Shown: piece by piece, positions 7,545-15,351 of the stretch
How positions within the stretch are numbered: the stretch's first letter is position 1
How the letters are laid out: each line of letters begins with the position of its first letter
DNA from: CAYOHY01 sp964403885
Lineage (GTDB): Bacteria > Actinomycetota > Coriobacteriia > Anaerosomatales > PHET01
NCBI GenBank assembly: GCA_964403885.1
Contig: CAYOHY010000035.1
Span: forward strand, 1-21,692
Reading direction: 5' to 3'
DNA: 21,692 nt
The notes under the pieces: model-generated
The model's input: the letters and a program-made list of their open reading frames with translations, nothing else
Database searches by the model: none
Told to the model about the DNA's origin: nothing
Translations under genes and position numbers: made by a program

Positions 7545-9092
7545 CTACGGGCGGACCAACCGTGCGGCGAACACGGCATTGGTGCCTGCTGTGGGCACCC
7601 CGGTATCGAACTCGTGCGGTGTTGCGACGAAGTCGCCCTTGAACTGGATCGGCGCGACGGTGGCCGGCGAGTACACCGCGACCAGCGACGCCGTGACGAC
7701 ACCCAAGACGCGGTACGCCCCCGAAGGCTCACGCATGAGCACGGGGATGTTGGCGAAGCGGCCGGCAGAGCTCACCTGGTTGAAGGAGCGCAGCTGCCTG
7801 AGCGGCGGGCCGGGACGCCGGGATATGCGATCGTTCACATGGACCGGGCCCGGATAGCCGTACGACGCCCAGTCCCCGGGCGATCCTGTCACCGAGCTCG
7901 CCGGGAACGGCTCGCCCCCGCAGGACCCGTGGTCGACGGAGTTCATGTCGAGCGGAAGATAGTCGCCGCAGTAGTCGCCGTTGCCGTCACCGCGAACGTA
8001 CAACGTCTTGAACGAGGATCCCGACCTGGTGTCGGACCATGCACGCGGGTCGAACCGGGTCATCTGGACGGTGAGCGTCACCGGGGCATCGGGATCCGCG
8101 AGCATCGGATTGAGCGTTGCGCTGCGGACCGGCTGCTCGGGGCTTCGCGCGTGAGCGTAAGCGACGACCAGCCCGTTGTAGACCGCCGGATACGTGGCGA
8201 GCAAACGGTACTCGAACGGGTCGGCGGACGGGTCGAGGGGAGCGCGGACGTTCGCCGTGCTCGACGTGTCGACGAACACGTTGGCCATGAAGTTGGGACG
8301 AAGCTCCTGCTCGAGCTCCACGAACAGCGGACTGGTGACGATCTTGGTGATCGGCATCCCTGCCCCGCGCACCAACAGGCGGCACGCGGTGGTCTCGCGA
8401 GAGCGCTTCGTGTCGAACAGGGTCTCCTCGGCACCAAGCTCGTTCGCGTAGTAGATCTTCACGTCGTAGGCGCCGGGCTGCGTGGGCGCCTTGATCTGCG
8501 CGGTCCAGTTGAGCGCCGTCGCATCCGAAGCTGTGAGGCCGCCCGCAGAGACGAGAGCCCCCGATGAGCTGCGTACCTCATAGCGCACGCCGGACGTCCG
8601 ACCCATGATCGCCATGCCGAACGGCGCGACGTAGCGCGCCCCGCTGACGCGCTGGGCCTCTGCCTTCGACTGCGACGTGGCGTCGGCGGTGGGTCGGCCG
8701 TAGACCGCCCCGAAGAACAGCGGCACGTGGTATCCCACACGCACGCTCGCCCACGGCGTGACGCCGGCTGCCCCGCCCAACGCTCCCGCGTTGGTCGTGA
8801 CAGCCACATCGGCAGCGGTGAGGCCCGCGAGAACGCCTGTCGCATGGCTGAGCGCGATGGCGCGTCCCGCGCTCTGGGCAAGCGCGGGCTGGGTGGGCGT
8901 CTCGATGAGCTGGTCGCACGCCGCAAGCGCCGCGGAGTCCGCAGCCTGCTGCACACGGCGCTTGACGGCGTAGGAATACCCGACGTCGACCACCAAGGCG
9001 ACCAGCGCGATGATCATCAGGAACGAGAACGCGGCGAGCGGCGCCACGGCGCCCGCGTCATCGGCCCATCTCTTCCGAGACACGCGACCCAT
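7545..9092 (-). CDS. tadG: TadG-like pilus protein, copy 1 (long form)
   Basis: Minor pilin-like or surface protein of the Tad system. A TadE/G-type N-terminus (GAVAPLAAFSF from 14, hydrophobic to about 38) carries no Glu at position 5 after the Gly, as is common for TadG. The AAD-AALA helix follows (about 49-60). The protein is 515 residues, against 347 in copy 2. The two align at PFG (157-159), at the DYLPLD region (377-382) and at SFNQV (436-440) with the hydrophobic strand and GDFV motif behind it. Residues about 165-370 are an extra segment, rich in predicted beta strands, including a PGAYDVKIYY stretch reminiscent of Ig-like folds. The ATG shares one base with the tadE stop. Confidence 0.88.
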   Translation of the reverse strand: MGRVSRKRWADDAGAVAPLAAFSFLMIIALVALVVDVGYSYAVKRRVQQAADSAALAACDQLIETPTQPALAQSAGRAIALSHATGVLAGLTAADVAVTTNAGALGGAAGVTPWASVRVGYHVPLFFGAVYGRPTADATSQSKAEAQRVSGARYVAPFGMAIMGRTSGVRYEVRSSSGALVSAGGLTASDATALNWTAQIKAPTQPGAYDVKIYYANELGAEETLFDTKRSRETTACRLLVRGAGMPITKIVTSPLFVELEQELRPNFMANVFVDTSSTANVRAPLDPSADPFEYRLLATYPAVYNGLVVAYAHARSPEQPVRSATLNPMLADPDAPVTLTVQMTRFDPRAWSDTRSGSSFKTLYVRGDGNGDYCGDYLPLDMNSVDHGSCGGEPFPASSVTGSPGDWASYGYPGPVHVNDRISRRPGPPLRQLRSFNQVSSAGRFANIPVLMREPSGAYRVLGVVTASLVAVYSPATVAPIQFKGDFVATPHEFDTGVPTAGTNAVFAARLVRP

Positions 9093-9520
9093 CACTCGAT
9101 CCGCTGCCTGGCGGTCGCGGTCACGTCGTAGCGACCGTCTCCATCGCCGTCGAGCGCCGATGCGAAGAACGGGAGTATGACCGGCACCTGCGACGTCACG
9201 ACAACGGTCGCCTCGGTGTTCTGTGCGACACCCGGGCCCGAAGGATCGGCGGGAGTGACGCTGACCGCCCCCGAGCCGCTCAGATCCACAAGCGGGGCCG
9301 CATCGCGGACCCGCTGAGTGACCTCCGTGCCGGTGTAGCGCAGCGCAGCATAGCGGACGCCCTCGGCGGCACCATGCTCGACCTGCAAGAGTTGGGTGAA
9401 GATGAGTCCGAACTGCATCACCCCAAGCACCAGCAGGAAGAGCACGGGTGCGATGAAGGCGAACTCGACCGCGGATGCGCCTTCATCACCGGCGGCCGAG
9501 GTGTAGAAAGACAGGCGCAT
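9092..9520 (-). CDS. tadE: TadE-like minor pilin, copy 1
   Basis: Pseudopilin of the Tad system, inserted in the membrane and normally processed by the prepilin peptidase. The 142-residue product has the processing motif G-ASAVEF with the conserved Glu at +5 (Glu19), followed by a hydrophobic helix (about 20-42), then a small extracellular domain with an ATVVVTSQVPVILPF stretch. The start ATG has an excellent GGGAGGTG ribosome site about 7 bases upstream. It is separated from the upstream flp gene by 107 bp holding a strong RNA hairpin, and overlaps tadG by one base. The first residues of its motif match those of the neighbouring Flp (DEGASAVE). Confidence 0.94.
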   Translation of the reverse strand: MRLSFYTSAAGDEGASAVEFAFIAPVLFLLVLGVMQFGLIFTQLLQVEHGAAEGVRYAALRYTGTEVTQRVRDAAPLVDLSGSGAVSVTPADPSGPGVAQNTEATVVVTSQVPVILPFFASALDGDGDGRYDVTATARQRIE

Positions 9521-9563
9521 CGACTCACCTCCCCGATGGCGAATGCGTGACGTGCGCGAAAGC

Positions 9564-9598
9564 GGAGCCGGTGCGGTAACGGTCCCCGCACCGGCCTC
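9564..9598 (-). terminator. Strong RNA hairpin after flp, copy 1 (attenuator or processing stem)
   Basis: Perfect 10-bp inverted repeat (GCCGGTGCGG and CCGCACCGGC, 9567-9576 and 9586-9595) with a 9-base loop, extendable by about three pairs with one bulged base. It lies between the flp stop and the tadE ribosome site. Downstream sequence is only mildly T-rich (TCCGCTTTCG), so it is more likely a partial terminator or a 3'-protective stem than a full intrinsic terminator. Such a stem would give more flp mRNA than downstream mRNA. The role is inferred. Confidence 0.6.
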
Positions 9599-9627
9599 CG
9601 TGTCCCACAGGTGAATCGGCGATGCCC

Positions 9628-9801
9628 CTAGGGCAGCGCGTCGAGGACCTGCTGGTAGATCGGCTGGATCTTGTCCCGGATTCCAACGATGATCGCCGCA
9701 ACCGCAGCGATGACGAGCAGCAGCAGGCCGTACTCGACGGCGCTGGCACCCTCATCACACACCAGCGCGGTCTGCAGACGGGCATAGAGCTTCGTCAGCA
9801 T
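9628..9801 (-). CDS. flp: Flp pilin, copy 1
   Basis: Major structural subunit of the Tad pilus; the precursor is cut by a prepilin peptidase and polymerised. The 57-residue precursor has the Flp signature G-ASAVEYGLL: cleavage after Gly18, with Glu at +5 and Tyr at +6 (Glu23, Tyr24), followed by a hydrophobic segment (about 25-41) and a short tail IRDKIQPIYQQVLDALP. I chose the ATG at 9801 because GGAGG stands 8 bases upstream; the frame stays open further upstream without other support. First gene of operon 1, with its own promoter-like region and a hairpin downstream. Confidence 0.96.
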   Translation of the reverse strand: MLTKLYARLQTALVCDEGASAVEYGLLLLVIAAVAAIIVGIRDKIQPIYQQVLDALP

Positions 9802-9886
9802 CACACACACCTCCCCCCGCGAAAGGTCGAGACCACGCGCCCGGCCCCGATCCAACCCCTCGGATCATGGCTTAAGGCGCGCTCAG

Positions 9887-9905
9887 TCACTTCAAGTTCG
9901 CTTCA
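9887..9905 (-). promoter_or_regulatory. Direct repeat with 11-bp period near the flp1 promoter
   Basis: On the minus strand TGAAGCGA and TGAAGTGA (7 of 8 identical) begin 11 bp apart. That is one helical turn and the spacing used by OmpR/PhoB-family regulators. It runs from the last base of the -10 element across the expected transcription start, where binding would usually repress. No OmpR-type regulator is encoded here, so the assignment is speculative. Confidence 0.3.
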
Positions 9906-9933
9906 TATTAGGGGAAGCGCGGGCGAGAAGTCA
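9905..9933 (-). promoter_or_regulatory. Putative promoter of Tad operon 1
   Basis: TAATAT as a -10 element (9910 down to 9905) with TGACTT as a weak -35 (9933 down to 9928) at 17-bp spacing, in an AT-rich island of an otherwise very GC-rich region. The expected start near 9898 would give a leader of about 97 bases before the flp ATG. The leader holds a small GATCC/GGATC stem and ends in a GGGGGAGG ribosome site. Confidence 0.5.
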
Positions 9934-9953
9934 CAACCGTTCGCCGACAGCAC

Positions 9954-9969
9954 TGTGATTCTCATCACA
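9954..9969. promoter_or_regulatory. CRP/GlxR-type binding site upstream of flp, copy 1
   Basis: TGTGATTCTCATCACA is a perfect match to the CRP-family consensus TGTGA-N6-TCACA and a perfect 6-bp palindrome around TCTC. It lies between the tadC2 stop and the flp1 promoter. Its centre is about 63 bp upstream of the predicted start, close to the -61.5 position of class I CRP activation. E. coli CRP and the actinobacterial relatives GlxR and Rv3676 share this consensus. There is no T-run after it, so it is not a terminator. No matching site was seen upstream of flp in copy 2. Confidence 0.6.
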
Positions 9970-9982
9970 TTATGGGAAAAGG

Positions 9983-10912
9983 TCAGCCCTGAATGCCGCC
10001 GAACGCGCGCGCGATCGCAAGAACAGCCGGCCCGGCCAAGACGATGAGCGTGGCGGGAAGGACGCACAGGATGAGCGGGAAGACCATCTTCGCAGGCGCC
10101 TTCTGCGCCATCTCCTGAGCGCGCTGACGGCGCTTGATCCTCATCTCGCGCGCTTGCGCCCTGAGTATGTTCGCGATGCTCACGCCAAAGACGTCTGCCT
10201 GCACCATCGCCATGATGAAGGCGTTGAGCTCAGCGACGTCGTTGCGCGATGCAAGCCGCTTGAGCGCCTCTCGGCGGCTGAGGCCTGCCTGCCCGTCGCG
10301 CAACATGCGTCCGAACTCCTCACCCAAGGGGCCCGGGGCCCGGCGCACGATCTTGGCGACGGCCGCGTCAAAGCCTAGGCCGGCTTCGACGGAGATGAGC
10401 AGCATGTCGAGCATGTCGGGCATGTCTCGGCGGATACGCTCCTGCCGCTTCGACGCCTTCATCGAGACCCAGAGCGTGGGCATGATGAACGCGGCGAGAC
10501 CGGCGGCCACGCCGGTGACGACGGCGCTCAGGACGCTTTGCCCGGCCATGAGCCGGCCAACGACGACCACGAGAGACACGACGCCGCCCACGAACGCCTC
10601 CACGGTGAACAGCCGTGAGCCGTCCATTCCCCGCGGAGATCCCGCCAACACGAGACGCCGATCGAGCGACGCCAGGTAGGAGGACGGCGCCAGCGCCCGG
10701 GCGAAGCCAAGGAGGCGCTGGAGCACGGGCCCGAGAACGCGCTCGCTGAACGGAGCGAGCATGGGCTCTGCGGCCACCGCCTGCGAGCCTTCGTAGGACG
10801 ACAAGTGAGACATGCGGTCGTGGACGTGCCGCTCCTCGGAAAGCGTCAGGTCGAGCACCGTGTAGGCGAACAACGCGACGGCTATTCCGGCACACAGGAT
10901 CGCGACGGTCAT
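9983..10912 (-). CDS. tadC: Tad pilus platform protein TadC, copy 2
   Basis: Inner-membrane platform protein, partner of TadB in the copy-2 machine. It has 309 residues, one fewer than copy 1. Layout: an N-terminal membrane segment (about 3-22), a cytoplasmic stretch, two central segments, a T2SSF domain with MPDMLDMLLISVEAGLGFD, and a C-terminal segment after EMAQKAPAKM. The ATG has GAGGTG 6 bases upstream, and the gap to the tadB stop is 3 bases. It is the last gene of operon 2. The following 181 bp hold no obvious terminator, so some read-through into operon 1 is possible. Confidence 0.93.
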   Translation of the reverse strand: MTVAILCAGIAVALFAYTVLDLTLSEERHVHDRMSHLSSYEGSQAVAAEPMLAPFSERVLGPVLQRLLGFARALAPSSYLASLDRRLVLAGSPRGMDGSRLFTVEAFVGGVVSLVVVVGRLMAGQSVLSAVVTGVAAGLAAFIMPTLWVSMKASKRQERIRRDMPDMLDMLLISVEAGLGFDAAVAKIVRRAPGPLGEEFGRMLRDGQAGLSRREALKRLASRNDVAELNAFIMAMVQADVFGVSIANILRAQAREMRIKRRQRAQEMAQKAPAKMVFPLILCVLPATLIVLAGPAVLAIARAFGGIQG

Positions 10913-10915
10913 CGT

Positions 10916-12829
10916 CTACACCTCGATCTTCGTCAGCTTGAACAACCAGATGCCGCCCACGAGCAGCAGTAGCGCAGCGAACCCCAACATGAACCACCCA
11001 TAGAGCGTCCCGGTCATCGAGCTGAGGTAGCGCGGCGCGATGAAGGTCAGCCCCCCCAGCAGGAAGAACGGCAGCACGAGCAGCACGATCGCCGAGAACC
11101 GACCTTCAGCGGTCAGCGCCGAGACCTCGCGCCTGAGCTCGGCGCGCTCCCTGATGGTGCCGGCCGCGATGTCGAGCACCTCGGCCAGGTTCCCGCCCAC
11201 CTCACGCTGGATACCGATCGCGGAGACGACCCAGGTGAAGTCCGAACTGCCGAGCCGATCAGCCATCTTGTTGAGCGACTCCTCGAGTGACAGGCCCAGG
11301 CGCGTCTCCGACTGCACCCGCTGGAACTCGCCGCGAGAAGGCTCCGTGGTCTCCTCGACGATCAGGTCGAGGGCCTGCTGGATGCCCCATCCGGCACGCA
11401 GCGAGCCGGCGATGAGGGCGATGACGTCAGGCAGCTGGGTCTCGAAGCGGGTACGGCGGCGCGACGCACGCATGTTCATGTAGGAGAACGGAACCATGGT
11501 GGCTATCACCACTGCGATCGCCGCGATGAACCAGCGACGCGTGAGGAGCTCGACGATCAGCCCCGTCCCCAAGACGGCGATGAGGTGGAAGTAGATGAAC
11601 TCATCGGGACGGACCTTCATGCCCGCCTGCTCGATACGGCGCTTGAGGTCCGCCGTCACGCCCTGCTCGCCGGCTACTTGCCCGATCGCGGAACGCAGCC
11701 GCGCGCGGATACCCTCAGGGTCCGTTTGTGCCGAGTCAGCGCCACCGGCCGGGGCCGCGCGGAGCTCTCGATAGAAGGAGAGCTGATCGATCGCGGTGCC
11801 CTCCCTACGAAGCAGGAACGCCAGTCCGGCAAACCCCAGCGCGATGGCGACGCCCACGGCGATGCCGATCCCCCAGGCCCCCACCCGATAGAGGGGGCTG
11901 AGGACGACGACCTTCCAAGGGCTTCCCTTGGTCGCTTCGAACGTGGGGTTGTCCACGACCGCGATGCCCGAGGCACTGGCCGGTCCCGACTTGCCCGTGA
12001 CCGCGATCTCGAGGTCGGCAGCTGCCGGATCGGCACTGCGATACGAGATCTTGTAGGCGGTCTTCATCTCGGCTGCGATGCGCTGGAACAGTCGCGTCAG
12101 CTTGTCTGCCTGGCGCGTGGAGAGCAGCGTCCCGCGCGTCGCCTTGGCGAGCGCCTTGACGGCGGTGGGGTTGTACTCCGGGGAGCTGAGCGCGACCACG
12201 TATGCCGGGGCGCCCGCTCGCATCACTGCGGCGGTGGCGTCATCAAGTGAGGCCGAGCTGACGGTGTCTCCGCCGTCGGACAACACCACGACGTACTTCT
12301 GCTGAGCCGAGCTCGATGACAGCAGCTTGCCGGCCCGGACCAGAGTGTCGTAGAGCGCGGTCTCGCCTTTGGCCTGGACCGAGCCTATCGCGCTCGCCAA
12401 TGCGCCGCGATCCTCGGTGAACCCGGTCAACTCGACAGGTGAGGGCCCGATGGCCATGACCGCGATGCGATCCCGCGGTCCCAGGGCCGCTATGAACTCG
12501 TTCGCAGCCACCTTCGCCGCCGCCAGGGGACGGCCCTGCATGCTTCCACTGGCGTCCAGCACCAAGACCACGTCGATAGCGTCGCTCGTGCTCTCGGCCA
12601 TAGACACCGCGGAGTCTACGCGTCGGCGCACGCCGTTCTCGATGACGGTGAACCGGGGTACCGCGCCATCGGTCACGAGCTCCGGCGGGACAGCGACCAC
12701 CAGTTCGACTCCGGGAAACGACGAGGTGTTGACCGACTGCACGACCAGGTCGGCAGCCATCGCCGACGGCGCGCAAAGTAGCCCTGTCGCGATGACGAGG
12801 AGCACAAGGACGGCCCATCGCGTGCGCAT
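10916..12829 (-). CDS. tadB: VWA domain-TadB fusion, pilus platform protein, copy 2
   Basis: Same fusion as in copy 1, with 637 residues against 636. A signal peptide or anchor lies at about 1-25 (cleavage plausible after AMA). The VWA domain (about 86-265) has DASGS (92-96), Thr157 and the SDGGDT Asp (Asp185), so its metal site is complete. A membrane segment (about 315-341), a cytoplasmic linker and the TadB part follow: two segments (about 411-450), FETQLPDVIALIAGSLRAGW, QREVGGNLAEVLD (541-553), two terminal segments and the LTKIEV end. The start ATG has GGGAGGT 8 bases upstream and sits 5 bases after the cpaF stop. The TadB half is more alike between copies than the linker (about 265-410), which shows little similarity. 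Confidence 0.93.
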   Translation of the reverse strand: MRTRWAVLVLLVIATGLLCAPSAMAADLVVQSVNTSSFPGVELVVAVPPELVTDGAVPRFTVIENGVRRRVDSAVSMAESTSDAIDVVLVLDASGSMQGRPLAAAKVAANEFIAALGPRDRIAVMAIGPSPVELTGFTEDRGALASAIGSVQAKGETALYDTLVRAGKLLSSSSAQQKYVVVLSDGGDTVSSASLDDATAAVMRAGAPAYVVALSSPEYNPTAVKALAKATRGTLLSTRQADKLTRLFQRIAAEMKTAYKISYRSADPAAADLEIAVTGKSGPASASGIAVVDNPTFEATKGSPWKVVVLSPLYRVGAWGIGIAVGVAIALGFAGLAFLLRREGTAIDQLSFYRELRAAPAGGADSAQTDPEGIRARLRSAIGQVAGEQGVTADLKRRIEQAGMKVRPDEFIYFHLIAVLGTGLIVELLTRRWFIAAIAVVIATMVPFSYMNMRASRRRTRFETQLPDVIALIAGSLRAGWGIQQALDLIVEETTEPSRGEFQRVQSETRLGLSLEESLNKMADRLGSSDFTWVVSAIGIQREVGGNLAEVLDIAAGTIRERAELRREVSALTAEGRFSAIVLLVLPFFLLGGLTFIAPRYLSSMTGTLYGWFMLGFAALLLLVGGIWLFKLTKIEV

Positions 12830-12834
12830 GGCGA

Positions 12835-14193
12835 CTACCTCCCGCCCGTGGCGTGCGGCGCGAACGTCTCGGCCGGCATGCGAATGCCCAGGTTCGCGAG
12901 CTTCTCGGTGAACTTGGGCCGGATTCCGGTTGCCTGGAGGTCGCCGAGGAAGCGTCCGGTGGCGTCTCTGCCCGCGCCGTAGTCGAACGAGAAGATGTTT
13001 TGCATGACCACTGTGTCGCCTTCGAGGCCCTCGACCTCGGTGACCTCGGTGACTCGACGAGTGCCGTCTTGGAGTCTGCTCAGATGGATGACCACGTCGA
13101 GTGCGGCGGCCACCTGCTCGCGGATGGCGCGTACCGGCAGGTCATAGCCCGCCATGAGCACCATCGTCTCCAGCCTGCTCATCGCGTCTCGAGGAGAGTT
13201 CGCGTGGATCGTCGACAGCGACCCCTCGTGGCCGGTGTTCATGGCCTGCAACATGTCGAGCGCCTCGGCGCCACGGACCTCGCCGACGACGATGCGGTCG
13301 GGACGCATGCGCAACGAGTTGCGCACGAGGTCTCGGATGGTGATCTGGCCCTTCCCCTCGATGTTCGCCGGTCGCGCCTCGAGCCTCAGCACGTGACGCT
13401 GATGGAGGCGAAGCTCGGCGGCATCCTCGATCGTGATGATGCGCTCCGTGACCGGGATGAACTGCGACACCACGTTGAGCAAGGTGGTCTTACCGGTGCC
13501 GGTACCACCGGTGATGAGCACGTTGAGCTTGCCTTCCACACATGCCTGGATGAACTGCACGAGCATGGGTGACAGAGTGCCAAACGACACGAGGTCATCG
13601 ACGGTGAACGGGTCTCGCGAGAACTTTCGGATGGTGAGCATGGGCCCGTTGAGCGCCAGCGGCGAGATGATCGCGTTGACACGCGACCCGTCAGGCAGGC
13701 GAGCGTCGACCATGGGCGATGACTCGTCCACGCGCCGGCCCACCTGGCCGACGATCTTGTCGATGATGCGCACGAGATGTGCCTCGTCCAAGAAGCGCGC
13801 GTCCGTCTCCTCGATCTTGCCAAAGCGCTCGATGTAGATCAGGGAGTCGTTGTTGACCATGACCTCGGTGATCTCGTCGTCTTCGAGAAACCCCTGGATG
13901 GGGCCGTAGCCGAGGATGTTGTCGATCACGTCGCGCTCGATCTCCTCACGGTCGAGCGCGGACAGCGGGGTCTCTTCCGAGCCCAGGTGATACCGGACTC
14001 GCTCGAGGATCCGGCGCCTCAGCTCGGCGTCCTCGGGCGGTGCGGCGGCGATGTCGGCCCCCATGTCCTCGATCACGAGGTAGTGGAGGTTACGCTTGAC
14101 GGCGTCCTTGCCGCGCTGTGATGCGGCACCCGAGGCTACGCGATCGCCAGCCCAGTCAACCGCCGATGAGATCTCACGCTGTGTGGTCGCCAT
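12835..14193 (-). CDS. cpaF: Tad pilus motor ATPase CpaF/TadA, copy 2
   Basis: Hexameric motor ATPase of the second Tad machine. The 452-residue product has DVIDNILGYGPI (88-99), Walker A GGTGTGKTT (229-237), the Asp box TIEDAAE (254-260), GEVRGAE (304-310) and the His box GHEGSLSTIHA (321-331). By eye the central 300 residues are mostly identical to copy 1, but the substitutions are numerous and spread out, which argues for an old duplication or separate acquisition. I chose the ATG at 14193, 2 bases after the cpaE stop, with GGGGTG 5 bases upstream; the GTG at 14199 that overlaps the stop is the alternative. Confidence 0.97.
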   Translation of the reverse strand: MATTQREISSAVDWAGDRVASGAASQRGKDAVKRNLHYLVIEDMGADIAAAPPEDAELRRRILERVRYHLGSEETPLSALDREEIERDVIDNILGYGPIQGFLEDDEITEVMVNNDSLIYIERFGKIEETDARFLDEAHLVRIIDKIVGQVGRRVDESSPMVDARLPDGSRVNAIISPLALNGPMLTIRKFSRDPFTVDDLVSFGTLSPMLVQFIQACVEGKLNVLITGGTGTGKTTLLNVVSQFIPVTERIITIEDAAELRLHQRHVLRLEARPANIEGKGQITIRDLVRNSLRMRPDRIVVGEVRGAEALDMLQAMNTGHEGSLSTIHANSPRDAMSRLETMVLMAGYDLPVRAIREQVAAALDVVIHLSRLQDGTRRVTEVTEVEGLEGDTVVMQNIFSFDYGAGRDATGRFLGDLQATGIRPKFTEKLANLGIRMPAETFAPHATGGR

Positions 14194-14195
14194 CG

Positions 14196-15338
14196 TCACA
14201 CCCCGTTCGTGATAAGGCTCGCTGCCAACTCATTGACGGCCTTCGACACCGCCAGCCGAGGAGACTCGAGCACGATTGGGACTCCCTTGTTCACCGATCG
14301 CGGTACGGCCCGGTCGCTGGGTATGCGGGTCGAGATGCCGTGCCCCAGGGCCTTTTCGACATCCTTCTCCTCGATCAGGACCTTGCTGTCCGCGCGGTTG
14401 AGTACCACGCCCACCTGGCCGTTCGCCCGGCCCAGCTGTGCGAGTCGAGACATCATGAGCGCCGTGTTCTTCACGCTGGGCACGTCCATGCCGGTGACCG
14501 CCAGGATGCGGTCGCTCGCGTCGGCCGCGGCAAGTGTCGTCTCGTCCCACGCCGAGGGCGTGTCGACGACGACGAACTCCGCGGTGTCGCGCAGCAGGTC
14601 AAGAACGCGCGCGACGCGGGCGGCGGTGACGATGTCGGCCTCTTCGGGCCTTGCAGGCGCGAGCAGGACTCGGGCACCCGACTTGTGCCTCACCAGGTAG
14701 CCGGCGAGCATGTCGGCGTCGAGGCGGTCAGCGGCGGCTACGGCGTCACGTATCGTCAGCGTGGGCTCGAGGGTCAACATGATTCCCACGTCACCCGAGG
14801 CCAGATCGAGATCGACCAAGACCACGTCTCGGCCCCGCTCGGCCAAAGACGCCACGAGGTTCGTCGCGATGACCGACTTCCCCACGCCTCCCTTGGTCCC
14901 CATGACGGAGATGACGCGTCCTCGGGCCGCGGGCGACCCCTGTGGGGACCCCTCCGCCGAGCCGCGCCGAGACTCGGCGTCGACAGCCGCGTCGACGATG
15001 GCTGAAGCCACCTCGGTCCAGGTCTGTTCGCCCGCCGAGAGAAGATCGTGGAGACCGGCCCTGAGTGCTCGCCTCATGAGGTCCGTGTCCGCGTTGGGAA
15101 CGACCGCCACGACGGCGACGCCGCCGTCTCCTTGCTGCAAAGACCTCGCGATCACCAGCACTTCCTCGACGTGTACCGAGGGGTCTGTGACGAGCACCAA
15201 GGCGCCGTGGGATCGAGCCACGGACACGCCCTCAGCGAGCGTCGCGGCGCGTACCACGTTCAACTGCGATGAGGGCAGCAGCGCACACAGTCTCTCCGCG
15301 AACTCAGGTTCCTGACCGACGACCACCACGGTGTTCAT
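14196..15338 (-). CDS. cpaE: Pilus localisation ATPase CpaE/TadZ, copy 2
   Basis: MinD/ParA-family ATPase for placing the second Tad machine. The 380-residue protein has a receiver-like N-terminal domain (about 1-105); the strand ALVLVTDPS holds an Asp (Asp52) near the phospho-acceptor position, unlike copy 1. A low-complexity linker (SRRGSAEGSPQGSPAARG) leads to the ATPase domain with KGGVGKS (149-155), VDLDLASGD and VVVDTPSAWDE. I chose the ATG at 15338, 13 bases after the cpaB stop, with GAGAGG upstream; the open frame runs further back but would overlap cpaB without support. Confidence 0.94.
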   Translation of the reverse strand: MNTVVVVGQEPEFAERLCALLPSSQLNVVRAATLAEGVSVARSHGALVLVTDPSVHVEEVLVIARSLQQGDGGVAVVAVVPNADTDLMRRALRAGLHDLLSAGEQTWTEVASAIVDAAVDAESRRGSAEGSPQGSPAARGRVISVMGTKGGVGKSVIATNLVASLAERGRDVVLVDLDLASGDVGIMLTLEPTLTIRDAVAAADRLDADMLAGYLVRHKSGARVLLAPARPEEADIVTAARVARVLDLLRDTAEFVVVDTPSAWDETTLAAADASDRILAVTGMDVPSVKNTALMMSRLAQLGRANGQVGVVLNRADSKVLIEEKDVEKALGHGISTRIPSDRAVPRSVNKGVPIVLESPRLAVSKAVNELAASLITNGV

Positions 15339-15351
15339 GGGATGCCTCTCG

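Noticed and set aside
9954..9969. Palindrome upstream of flp1 read as the terminator of operon 2
   Set aside because: The stem is only 6 bp, relatively AT-rich and not followed by T residues; it matches the CRP consensus better.
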